DNA of 46,535 nucleotides from Parachlorella kessleri (Eukaryota; Chlorophyta; Trebouxiophyceae; Chlorellales; Chlorellaceae), in contig BBXU01000665.1 of the NCBI GenBank assembly GCA_001598975.1, forward strand, positions 1-46,535. Reading direction: 5' to 3'. The position numbers and the translations under genes were made by a program. Shown here piece by piece: positions 20,848 through 32,149 of the stretch. How positions within the stretch are numbered: the first letter of the stretch is position 1; the number at the start of each line of letters is the position of its first letter. Below the pieces are notes generated by a model. It did no database searches. It was not told the origin of the DNA and saw nothing but the letters and a program-made list of their open reading frames with translations.

Positions 20848-23800
20848 CTAGGCCCCCTCCTCGGTGACCTGAGGGTGGAGCGACCCAGGGCACACTCCTG
20901 TTCCCTCAGGTGACGCTGCTGACATGGCCCTGGGCCCCTCACTCCCAGGCCCACCCACCCACCTTTGCCTCATCATGCTTGCCATTGCTTGCTGCAACTC
21001 CCTTGGCCAGGGGCAGGGCCCCCTGGGGGTGCAGGGTCTCCAGGGCCAGGCGGGAGGGCGCCATGACCTTGACATCCTCATACTTGCAGTCGGCGGGCGA
21101 GTCGGCATCACGCGTCAGCGCCTCTGACAGGCGGGCGGCCTCCTGGGGCTGGTGCACCCAGGTCCTGCGGGCCGGCTCACACGCATTACATGCTGTTGAG
21201 AAATCTGTTTAGAGGCAGGGGAGGGCGTCACGCAGGTTGAGCGCTGGCACGACGTAGGGCTACCCAAGCTATTTCTGCAGCCCAGAGCCCCGCCTGCTCC
21301 CCTTTGTTGGGGATGCCCCACTCACTTGTAGAAATCGAAGGGGCAGGCCGAGTGGCCACGTGGCTCGGAGGTGTAGCCGCGGTGCACCAGGTTGTACAGG
21401 TGGTTCTCAGCCGTCCAATTGCGCCGCGCGTTCCTGCAGGGGTTTATTATGGGACACGTTCTTGGCTGTGCTGACATACCACATGTGCCCTGGGCCCTGC
21501 AGAGGAATGATCCCAATTTAAGACAAAAGGGTGCCGTCGCTACACACTACTGGGGCAGTGAGATACCACCCACGCCACTGTTGGAGCTCTCCCTCGCTAT
21601 GCCCAGCAGTGTCCTGCTCTCCTCCTCCTCCACGCCCACCTGATGGCCGACAGCGACAGCTCCGCGTAAGTTGCCTCGTCGGGGGCGGTGCCGCACTCGG
21701 CCAGGGTCACGCCATCAAAGCCGATGATGTTGGAGTGGCCTGCGGAACAGCTTGCGACACAGTTCCTGACATTGTTGGCATCTGGGTAATTGCAGAAACA
21801 TGTAGAGACCTTGGAGACAAGCCGACCTATAGTAGCTCGTACCAGCCAAGCCAGGGGCGGCTGAGTCACTACAGACACTCACCAAAGTAGGAGTAGACGA
21901 GGTCCCTGCCCGCCAGGTTGGACACCGCAAAGTAGGTGTTGTTCTCCCAGGCACGAACCTGCGCCATTTGATGAACAGATTATGCCGCGTCGCCAGCAGA
22001 GGCAGTATGGGCTACAGTCATCAGGACGTGGAATCTCCAAGCTGGTTGGGCTACACTGCCATAAATGAGAATTCTGCTGGTGAGGACACTGCACTGTTGC
22101 ACTGGCAGTGGCGTTGCACTTACTTTGGCCACATCAATCTGCTGCTGCTTGGCGGGATACATGTACCTGCACAGGACAGCCACCCAGGTCCTTCAAGTGC
22201 CGCTACTACAGCAACCCTGTGCAGCAAGAAGCAAGCAAAGTGTGCAGATGCGATTCAGCCTCACGTGCCCTTTCTCGGCAGGAGCTAGGGCTTACACAGT
22301 GCAGTGGGCAGATAGCCAGGCTTACAGTGCAGAGGGTTTGTGTCTCTGTGACCGACTCACTTACCCCTGGATGCGGACCACCAGCTCGGCTCCTTTGAAA
22401 ACGATGTCACGCACAATCTCAGGCAGGTTGCAGTCATCTGCACTCAACCCATGCATGCCGGTTCAAAGTGCCAGCCGAGCAATCGTGGCCTTGTCCAAGG
22501 CAAGGGTTTACCCCTCCATCGTGGGGGCATGCAGCAGCAAGTAGAGCACCACAGCTGCTGCTTTTCACAAAGCAAGCTCGGCCTAGCATCAGCCGGCCAG
22601 CCAGCCAGATGCGGGACTTACAGCAGATGGTGCCACCCACGATCAAGCCCTGCAAGTGAGCGTGAAACAGGGTGCCGTCAGGCTTGAGAGCTGGACAGCA
22701 GCAGCACCCTGGCATTGGATGCTTAGAGTACTCGGATGCTTAGGGCAACATCAGGGAACTCCTTGTTCGTATGGCAGTGCAGGAGGCCCATTTGCTAGGC
22801 TTGAACACAGAGTCTACCCAAAGTCTAATGCGCGCAACAATCACTGCACCCTTGCCCACTTAAATCACACACTGGCACCCCCGGCCCCCGGCCCAACATA
22901 CAGCTGTCCCCTGTATTCACCTTGGGCCCCACGGCCACTGCTGTCTCGTGGCCGGCGGTCCAGGGCTCCACGGGTGTCCAGGGGAACATCTTGCGGTACA
23001 CCAGGTTGACCTCGCCCTGGTCGGTGATCATGATGAGGGTGTTGTAGGGGTTCAGCCCCTCCGGATGCTCCTCGCCCGTCAGGGAGAAGATGCCGTACAC
23101 GCCTGCAATTGCCACGGCAGATGGGGGATGAGAGGGAGTAGGATAACACTAGTCCAGCTCCTGCCTATGCGGCATGGCTTCCGGCCTGCCTGGAGGGCCG
23201 TCAGGCCAATCAAGGTTTTCAAACCATGCTGGTTCTGAGCGGGATGATCCTTCATCCCCGCCCCGATATTGATTGCAATCCCCATCTCCATCATCCGCAT
23301 TCCAAGTCAGTCGCCGCTTCCAACCAGCCTGGCGACTGGGACGTCTGCAACCGCAGTGTTAGGTGCTTCCCAGAGAATTGCCAGCAAATGCATGACAGGC
23401 GTGGGGATCAACCTACCGTTGCGCATGCACGCATCCTTGAACATCTGCACCTCCTTGCCATCCAGGGTGGTGGTGAAGTCCCTCCACTTGGTGGGGTGCA
23501 GGCCCTGGGTGCTGTACTCTGCACCAGGCAGGCCCCAACATCACTAGTGTGACCAGCCTGTGTCGTGACAGCCACGTCGGAGGGGAAGGAGAGGGAGCAT
23601 CTTTCTAGAGGACTTGGGACGGGTAAAGCAAACTCACCCTGGCGGCTGGCATGATGTTTCCCGTCCTCAGTGCCGTCATGCACTGGCAGTTACAAGAGCT
23701 TTCCATGCCTTTGTGCTTAACTGAGGTCAAAATGGGCAAGCTGTATGGGCATCCACCGTGTTTGTGCAACATATATCCGCTGCCTTGTTGTGCCATCCAT

Positions 23801-24391
23801 CCATGGCCTCCTGTGCACTATGACCCTACTCATGACTTGCCTGGGAATATGACCAAGTCCAATCCGGGGTAGCCGCGCTTCAGCCCATCTACCGTCTTGC
23901 AGAGCCTCCTGTGAAGCGCAGGCAGCCAGGGCAACGCCTTAGTGCAGTTGTGGCACAGGGTGAAATGATCTTCAAGCCTTGCCCCAGCCAGCTCTGCGGT
24001 GGAAATCACGACCACTAAGGAGCCCTGTGGGCTACATACGTGGCTAACCGAGGGCTCTGTGAACTGCCGTGGGAGGGTTTCACAAATGGCTTTCCATGTT
24101 ACTCACTCGCAGTTCTTGTAGACATCTTCCTGGGTCTCACATATCGGCACTGCGTAGTTCACTACACAAACACCCTGCAGCCAGTGCAAAGCACAGCTAC
24201 CAAGCCAGCCTCAATGCTGGGTAACAAAAAGAGCGGTGTTCCCGGCATCTTAGGAACATAAAAGGCTGGACACGGGAGACCCTGGCAACATGTTTTTGCC
24301 AAGCGTCCTGGTTGCCGGAACTAGGGCACCCTCGAACAAGCGCGCAACTCACCACAGTATCAGGGCTGGAGCTGATGGTTCCAACAGGCAT
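20848..24391 (-). CDS. amiE: aliphatic amidase (AmiE/AmiF type), copy A
   Basis: Nitrilase-superfamily amidase hydrolysing short aliphatic amides to acid and ammonia. Exons, read leftward: 24353-24391, 24107-24174, 23841-23908, 23417-23518, 22921-23102, 22622-22649, 22365-22437, 22124-22166, 21883-21958, 21640-21739, 21326-21433, 20973-21174, 20848-20868; 369 residues (bacterial AmiE about 345). All phases agree. The start [13 protein letters not shown] aligns with bacterial AmiE. The catalytic set is present: Glu59 (FPEYSTQG, codon split by an intron), Lys130 (VYRKMFPW), Glu138 and Cys162 (GGTICYDCNLPE). Downstream markers are [23 protein letters not shown] and [12 protein letters not shown]. 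The intron after exon 3 has a GC donor (AG|GCAAGT). The last 21-base exon is less certain; without it the protein would end at a TGA at 20939-20941. Substrate preference (acetamide or formamide) cannot be read from the sequence. A paralogue lies upstream in the same direction. Confidence 0.9.
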
Positions 24392-26161
24392 AGCTACTTG
24401 AACGTGCGTTCAAGCGTCTAATAAGCAAGAGCTCTCCGCTAGGGAGATATGCTGTCACCTATCGAGCAAGTCTACCTACACCGTGGAACGTCCAACTGAT
24501 CTAGGGTTAACCGGAGCTGAGCAATTCTCCCTGCTTGACCCCTCCATGGCTTACGGTGGTTGTCATGTGAAACAAAAACCAAGCAGCTGTGAGATCAGAG
24601 GCCTCCCTGCGCAAGGGAAGCATGTACTCGCCTGACCTGTACAGCTTGTCAGGCTGAGGAACGCTCTAAGGGCTCCTAGTTGTGGCGGTGAGGCTATGCC
24701 CGTGAGTACGCACTCTGACAGTCGTAGCCTTGGTTATGAGCGATCGATGAGACTTTGGCACAGGGCGCGAGGGCTGGCTCAGGGCGCAGAGTTCCTGGCG
24801 GGAGTTGAGCTCGACTTCCTCCCACCAAAGTCTTAATGCCAGTGAGAGATTGCACGTTGGTCACCGTCAACAGTGCAAGCAGCTGCGGTTTAGCGTCTTG
24901 CTGCAGGTGCCAGATGAGGTCAAGGCGTCCACTTGTATTATAGTTCATACTGTAAGCTGCCATTCATGCAATCAGTTTGTACGAGTACAAATCAAAATTG
25001 CCTACCTAACATTTTTCATCGGTGTTGCGCGCGCGCAGCTATATTTTTGCATAATACGCGCAGACATGGCGCAAGTGCTGGTCAGGGTGTTCATGTTGCT
25101 ATCATGAGTGGCAGGTAGTGCGACCAGGGAGTGAGGGATGAGTTGAATTGACAGGGCTGGATGCAAGAAGTGACTGCATCTTACCTGAGTTCTGAAAAGT
25201 AGTTCCCTTTCCCCTCCATTGGGAGAGGAGGTACAGATGAACTGAGGCAGGGGCAGTAGAGAACAAGGGGGAACCTGATAAGCCAGCAATGAGCTATTAT
25301 AACACCAAACCTCGTTCTACTGAGGAACGGTGTATGGCGATTCTGACAGTGGGGATGTATTTGGATATTTTCAAAGACTTGTCTAGCTTTTCGCTGCACG
25401 CTGAGACATTGAAGCTTGATAACAGAGACATGCAGCTGGCGATGGGTTGTAGATACACGTTGTAGAGAGGCTAGCAGTGGTCAGAGTATGCCAGCTAGAA
25501 TATTTGGCTGGATGTGTGATGCAGTTCTACTGGTGTGCAGGTACAGTATGTAAGGTATGAATTCAATATGACAATCTTCACTGGTATTCCTATTTATATC
25601 ACGGCCCACGGGGCTGATTGCTGTTAATAACTGGCAGTATTGTACCAGTTAAACGTGGCACTTCACCTTTCTCCAATCCTCCTCTTACCCCAACCTCGCT
25701 GAAGTCTGTCCAAGAAGCGTAGGAGGCGTCTATAGTCAACCCATGCTTCTTACTGTGTCCTGATGCCAGGTCAAAAAGCACAATACTTTATTGGCAGGTT
25801 CCTGTCTGTACAAAACAACAGCTCCCCCGGGGCAGCAGATGATACCTGACCCACAGCTTCTGAAAATTTTCCAGGGGTGCCAGACAGTGCAGCAGTTATG
25901 AACAATGCAAGCGTAGCCAGCCCAACCCACCATTGAGTTCCTCAACTACGCTGTACCGCACCCCTTCTCCAAACTGTACAACCGTTCACCACACCACCCG
26001 TACTCAACCAGGCTCCATAGACTGGCTGCACCACCAATTCCAACCAGCAATCCAAGATATCCACCCTGATTGGGCTCTCACACGAATCTAGCACCATATT
26101 CCCCGCATCACACCCGACTATTGAGCTATTTTCCTCTTCCTCCACTCCCAGCAGACGCGCC
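24392..26161. other. intergenic region between the two amidase genes
   Basis: About 1.77 kb. It must hold the promoter and leader of amidase A (right of 24392) and the 3' UTR of amidase B (left of 26162). A well-preserved copy of the dispersed repeat lies at 25108-25195. No gene, and no remnant of a third amidase, was recognised. Confidence 0.55.
25108..25195 (+). repeat. dispersed repeat copy
   Basis: Reads GAGTGGCAGGTAGTGCGACC, then AGGGAGTGAGGGATGAG, then TTGACAGGGCTGGATGCAAG, ending ACCTGAGTTCTG. It is closest to the copy at 44549-44630. Confidence 0.6.
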
Positions 26162-29100
26162 TCAAGCCTCAGCCTGGACAGCATGGCCGTTGTGGTGGCC
26201 ATTCTCATGCCCATGCGGGATCTCCTTCTTACCATCCACACCCACCTGTACAAAGGTAAAGCACACCCAGAGTGTAGTTGAGGTCACAGCGCCGGTGGGG
26301 AGGGTGCCAACACAGCAGGTGGCCGTTCCTGCCACGCGAAACACAGTCCAGCACCGTCCAGCGGGAGGATCCCCTCCCTCTCACTAGACTACGCAGGCCT
26401 CCACCAACCACTCATGACCGCTTGCTTTTGTGACAGGCAGTATAGCACACCTGGCCACACTAGGCAGGCATCAGACGTACCCTGCTGTGCAAAGTAGGCT
26501 GCCACGTGCCTTCAATGAACAGCACACATACCTTGGTAATGGTGGCGTGCTTGCCATCCACATGCTTGCCCTTCTCCCAGCGCCCAGCCTCCTCGGTGGT
26601 CACCTCATTCACATAGCCGTGCTTGCCTGCACAAGCAAGCGACAAGTGACCCCCCTAATGAACAACTACGTTACATGTCAAAAGCAGTCAATTGCTACTA
26701 GCTCTGCATCCTCACTGTGTGCACCCTGCCACTTCGCCTCACTGCCTGCAACCCAAGGCGAGATACGAAACATATGTACAGGCTCTCCCTGGGGAGTGGG
26801 CAGGTAGGGCTGCCAACCTTGCACACCTTGCAGAACGCCCAAGCGGTACGCTGGCCAAAACTCACCACCGTCCAGGCCCACTCCGGTGCGGCCGTGGGGG
26901 TCGTTGTCGGCGTGAAGGGTCATCTGGGCCAGCTTGGAGGGCATCATGACGGGCGCGTCCTCGTAGGTACACCTGCAGCTCACTCAGGACACCATGGTGG
27001 AGTTGCCTGAGCAGTACACCAGGGGTGCTGACAGTCTTTGGTACAGCACACCTCAGCAAGGTTATGCCACCGCGCTGCACAGCATGGCAGAGTGCCACCA
27101 TTAGTAGTGGCATAGAGGCACCACTTCCTGTCGCCCCCCAGCTTCTCGCACCCCACAGCAGTTCCTCCACAGTCAGAACACTGCTACCCCTGCCGCTATC
27201 TGCCACCACCATGAGTTTGTGAGGTCTTACTTGAGCGGCGAGTCAGCATCGCGGGTGAGCTGCTCTGACAACCTAGCAGCCTCCTCGGGCTTCTCCACCC
27301 ATGTCCTGCAAGCTAGGCGCTCAGTAGGTAAGAAGCATTAGGTAATAAGCAGCAATACAGCACCCCAGTAGAAATCTATGCTTTCCCTTCGGAGAGTTTA
27401 TAAACTGTTGATGGCAGGCTACAGCTACTGCCTTAGATGCAATGTTCCGAGCCAATGCTCTTGCTAGGAATTGCAACCTGGGCGGGGCGGAGGCGAGCCC
27501 GCCCACAAACTGCACCGCCATCAGCCAACTACACTCACTTATAGAAGTCGAAGGGGCAGGCCGCGTGGCCGCGTGGCTCGGAGGTGTAGCCGCGGTGCAC
27601 CAGGTTGTACAGGTGGTTCTCAGCCGTCCAGTTGCGCCGCGCATTCCTGCGGGGGATTTGGAGTCAACAATAAGGTTACCAATATCATTGCCACTGTGCC
27701 AGGGGGGTGCGACTGACCCTGCACATCCTTTCCCTTGTTATCTTTGAGAAACAGGGGATAATGCAGTAGTACAGTGCGCTAGGGGCGGTAAGGCAGGCAG
27801 CAGACAGATAGTGACCCTACCCGGTGAATAACCCCACCCTCGGGACGGCCAGGAGACGACCTGGTACGGCACACACTGCCCAACAGCAATAAGCAAGCAA
27901 GCTACCTCCACGCCCACCTGATGGCTGACAGCGACAGCTCCGCGTAGGTTGCCTCGTCGGGGGCGGTGCCGCACTCGGCCAGGGTCACGCCATCAAAGCC
28001 GATGATGTTGGAGTGGCCTGCAAGGGGGGACAGTGTGCCAATGAAGTCCTACCATGCGGAGTTTAACAGCAGCAGCAGGCCGAGTTCGAAATGCCAGACA
28101 GCATACTACCCAGCCAGAACTCGTCTTAGCTCAGCTCTGCCTGCCCCCCTGCTGATACGAAAAACCTCCACCCAAGATCACACCAGAACCTCATCATACG
28201 CTCGTCACAGCGGGACCAAGCCTGCCGGGCAGCACCTCCGAGACAACTAAGCAGCACAAGTTGCCACAGAACCAACCCCCCAGGGTATCCAAAGAGGTCG
28301 CTGCCAACCACAGCACATGCGCGTGTGCATGCTCACCAAAGTAGGAGTAGACGAGGTCCCTGCCAGCCAGGTTGGACACCGCAAAGTAGGTGTTGTTCTC
28401 CCACGCGCGCACCTGCGGTAGGGAAAAGCGGGGGGAGGTGAAAGCCAGGTGTGGCATTTTGGCACTGGCCACTGCATTTCATCAGCAGCTTGGCCAGAAG
28501 TTGCAGCCACTGCCACTGCCAATGCACATCAGCATCGTGCGCTGCTTGGCACCTCTCACCGCCTGAAGCAGGCTTACGAAGGAAAGTTTATACATACCTT
28601 GGCCACATCAATCTGCTGCTGCTTGGCCGGGTACATGTACCTGCAGTACACCAATGGCTGACAACAGGTTTGCCACGGCCCAGCTATCTCGCAGCGCTAT
28701 GATGATGCACACACCACTTCCCGCACACCTGGAGCACCCAACATCACACAAACAGCATGGATGTATGCATGATCAGCACTATTTGGGATCGGAACACTTG
28801 GCACTGTGCACTGGCGAAATGAATTCAGCTCAATGTTGGCTGATCAGCAATGGGATGTCTGTGCTTTGGCTTCAGCGCCGCCTGCCAACTCACCCTTGAA
28901 TGCGAATCACCAGCTCCGCACCCTTGAAAACAGTGTCGCGCACAATCTCCGGCAGGTTGCAGTCATCTGCACGCAAAATGGGTTACAACCAGTCAGTACC
29001 AACCAAGTCAGCCGTTTCAGGGCTGACGACTGCGCATTGTGCAATCAGGGGAGTAGAGTATAAGGGCCATACAGTACGACAGCCGTGGAGCACGGCCAGC

Positions 29101-30882
29101 CAGCTGTGCAAGTGACCTTGCAGAGCAGCAGGCAACTTACAGCAGATGGTGCCGCCTACGATGAGACCCTGCAGGGCACGACGCACGGGCAGGATGCTGA
29201 GGCTCAGCACTACGGCAGGAGCCAGCTTGCCATCCAAGGTGACCTATTGGGGCACCAACCCCTGGCTAGCCCATGGAACATGATAGCATTCATGCAACCG
29301 TCAGGGGGAAAGCCGTTTGCGGCCGTGCTACTGACCAGCTTGTTATTGGGTCCTGCTGAACCTCATGCATGCTCATCCCCTCCCTTCACCGCACCTTGGG
29401 CCCTACGGCCACGGCGGTCTCGTGTCCGGCCGTCCAGGGCTCCACGGGTGTCCAGGGGAACATCTTGCGATACACCAGGTTGACCTCGCCCTGGTCGGTG
29501 ATCATGATGAGGGTGTTGTAGGGGTTCAGCCCCTCCGGGTGCTCCTCCCCCGTCAGGGAGAAGATGCCGTACACGCCTGCACCAGGGCAGGTGCGCAGCA
29601 CAGTTATGAAGGGCACGTTCATAAAGTCTTGCTCCCACAGCCTGTGTGCACAGTACAACCTGCGGGTGTACAGCATCTGTTCAATTATTCTTCAGTGTGT
29701 ACATCAGAAGAAGAGCATCACGCCCTGCGCTTCCGGCTCAGCCTGACCTACAAGAGCTGCTAAAGGACTCACCATTCTTGACGCAGGCCTCTTTGAACAT
29801 CTGCACCTCCTTGCCATCCAGGGTAGTAGTGTACTCGCCCCACTTGGTAGGGTGCAGGCCCTGGGTGCTGTACTCTGCACCAGGCAGGCAGGAACAGCAA
29901 GGCAGGTCCACCAGGGATCAACTCCCGCCGCAACAGCCAGTAGCAGGGTCACAGCAGCGGGGCCGTCCACACCAAGCAATACAGGTGGTTATAGGTTCAG
30001 CACCGAGACTGCAGTTTTGTGCATGGTCCTGCTGCATCGTGGCCCTGGAACCTAGGACGGGTGCAGCTCAGTACGCGACGGTAGTGGGCTTGCCTGGGAA
30101 GATGACCAGGTCCAGGCCGGGGTAGCCACGCTTCAGGCCTTCAACAGTCTGGCAGATCCTCCTGCAGCAAAGGAGGGCAGGCAAGGGCTTGCCTGAGCAG
30201 CTGTGACACGGAGGTTGGGCAAACAGGAGTGCCAAGACCTCCACAGCTAGGGTGCAGCAGCAGAGAGTTTCAGCATCATGCATTGAGCTCTCAGTAGAGG
30301 CTGACTGTTTGCGATCGCATAGACCAATGGCGCTGCTGCTTGGGGACATGGGAATTGTTTTCTGCAGGGATGCGCTCATTTGCGGGCATTGGTACAAAAT
30401 CTCATGAAAGGCTTTCAATGCGACACTTGCCGTGTGAGCTGCCAGTCAAAACACTCAGTCGCAGTTCTTGTAGACCTCCTCCTGGGTCTCACAGATAGGA
30501 ACCCGGTAGTTGATTACACAGACACCCTGCAGGGGACAGGCACGGGAACATCGAAGACCTCAGGGCCGCAATGGCGAAGAGGACAACCTCAAAGGAAGCA
30601 GGAGGAAAGTCAGGGAGCTTGGGGCAGCAAAAACCTCAGTGGCAGAAGGAGCAATGTCCCACCGAGCAGAAGCAGGTGAAGTGCAAAGTGTGCATCAGAC
30701 CAAGCCAAAATACTAGCAAGATGGTGACACATACTTATGCAGGCTAGTAAGGCAGCCCTAGGCGGCCCTGCTCTACAGAAAGCAATCCCTGCTGCTGGCT
30801 GCTCACCAAGCCCAGGTGCACGATAACCTTCCGCCCAACTTACCACGGTGTCAGGGCTAGAGCTGATGCTACCGACGGGCAT
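26162..30882 (-). CDS. amiE: aliphatic amidase (AmiE/AmiF type), copy B, with a damaged splice donor
   Basis: Paralogue of copy A, same direction, 1.77 kb upstream of it. Exons, read leftward: 30844-30882, 30459-30526, 30094-30161, 29773-29874, 29395-29576, 29141-29168, 28894-28966, 28598-28640, 28337-28412, 27918-28017, 27539-27646, 27231-27305, 26866-26972, 26532-26626, 26162-26245; 415 residues if spliced so. Exons 2-11 equal copy A in length and phase. Glu59, Lys130, Glu138 and Cys162 are present. The last three exons replace the shorter end of copy A and give a longer C-terminus ending in a His/Gly/Asn-rich tail ([12 protein letters not shown]). The donor after exon 2 reads GA|CTGAGT where copy A has GA|GTGAGT, and readthrough meets TGA at once. 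This is a splice-site mutation (possible pseudogene) or a sequence error. The GC donor after exon 3 is kept. All other visible donors and acceptors are standard. Confidence 0.85.
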
Positions 30883-32149
30883 GTTGACCTGCACGCAGGG
30901 GTAACCTCCATGTCACTCGAGCCTAAAAGGGCGGCGCCCGGCGGCGCGCCTCCGTTTGCACACGAACACGGCCGAACCTGTTCAAGGTTCACAAGCAATA
31001 CCGACAGACCTGTCTAGAGGTGGTGGAGACTAACAAACGTGGGCTAAGGCAAGCACCAGTCGGAGACACTCCGAAAGCCAAACCCTTGCATACCTCGTCG
31101 AGGCATTGCGTTCAACTCAGAACCCTGAAAGACAGCCACAATCAAAACAGTTGCAACCCTGAAGCGACGCACCTGCTGATCGTGAGTGTTGGAACCTTCC
31201 CTTGGCAAGTGCACTGGTGGATGGGGAACCTGCGCGAGGGTTTGTATAGCAAACTTGTTTTGAAAACAAGGTGATTATGATGCTGATGGAATAAGGAGCC
31301 GGTGTATCGCCCCTTTCTTCGCAGCTAGGGCAGGGGCAGGGGTGGCGAAGGAATACGGGAGCTTCCCCTTCAGAGCACTGCCTTACCCCAGCGGTGACAC
31401 CCGTGTGACCGAGGTTACGGACGCACCATGGGCTATATTAGAGGTCGGCAGCATCAGCCAAGCTATGCAAGAACGGACAGTGCGCGCGGCGCTGGCAAGC
31501 TCTGCTGGCGGCGCAGGTACAGACGTCGATCTCACCAGTGCAGTGTGCGCCCTCGCACACAGTTGAGGCTTGGATTCAACGGCCTGCGTTGTGACAAAAA
31601 GTTTCTGGGTTATTAAGAAACTAGCAAAGCCGTAGTGCGGAAAACACGGGAAAAGTTCGTGGCGGCGCAGTTAGCACGGTGATCTACCTGTACCAGTCGG
31701 CGGAGCCAAAACGACGCAGGAGTCACAGCAGTGCTACCTGGGCGTAGTAAATACAGCGTTAGGGGGAAAGCTCTTACTAACACGGCCTTCGAGCCCGCTT
31801 CCGCTGGAGCACTTTGCAATGAAAATCGACCCCAACAGGACCTTCACCACTTGCATAACACCTGCTGATGAAGCCCGGTTTACTGATCCACACATGCCTG
31901 TCCTACTAAGCCTGCAGGATTAATTTTTAGCGGCCAGAGCTCCTCCAACAAAAACTGGACGCCTTAGCTGTTGAGCGCCCTGAAGGGGCGCAAGCTTGGC
32001 CCAAGAAGGGTGCGTACACAAACACTCCTGAAGTGTATCCATAAACATTTCCGCCGAACTTTTGCATCACTGCCCTCTTCACACTCGACATGCGTGATTA
32101 ACTTGAGCAGTGAAACATGGTATGGAGGTCCAAACAACCCTTACTTGGG
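30883..32149. other. intergenic region upstream of amidase B
   Basis: About 1.27 kb between the amidase B start and the OXNAD1-like stop, both on the minus strand. It must contain the amidase B promoter and the OXNAD1 3' UTR. A GC-rich palindrome-like stretch (GGCGGCGCCCGGCGGCGCGCC) lies near 30930. The 74-codon plus-strand frame at 31342-31566 starts with GTG and has no recognisable domain, so it is not called. Confidence 0.5.

Noticed and set aside
31342..31566. 74-codon plus-strand frame upstream of amidase B
   Set aside because: Starts with GTG rather than ATG and has no splice context or recognisable family; treated as chance.
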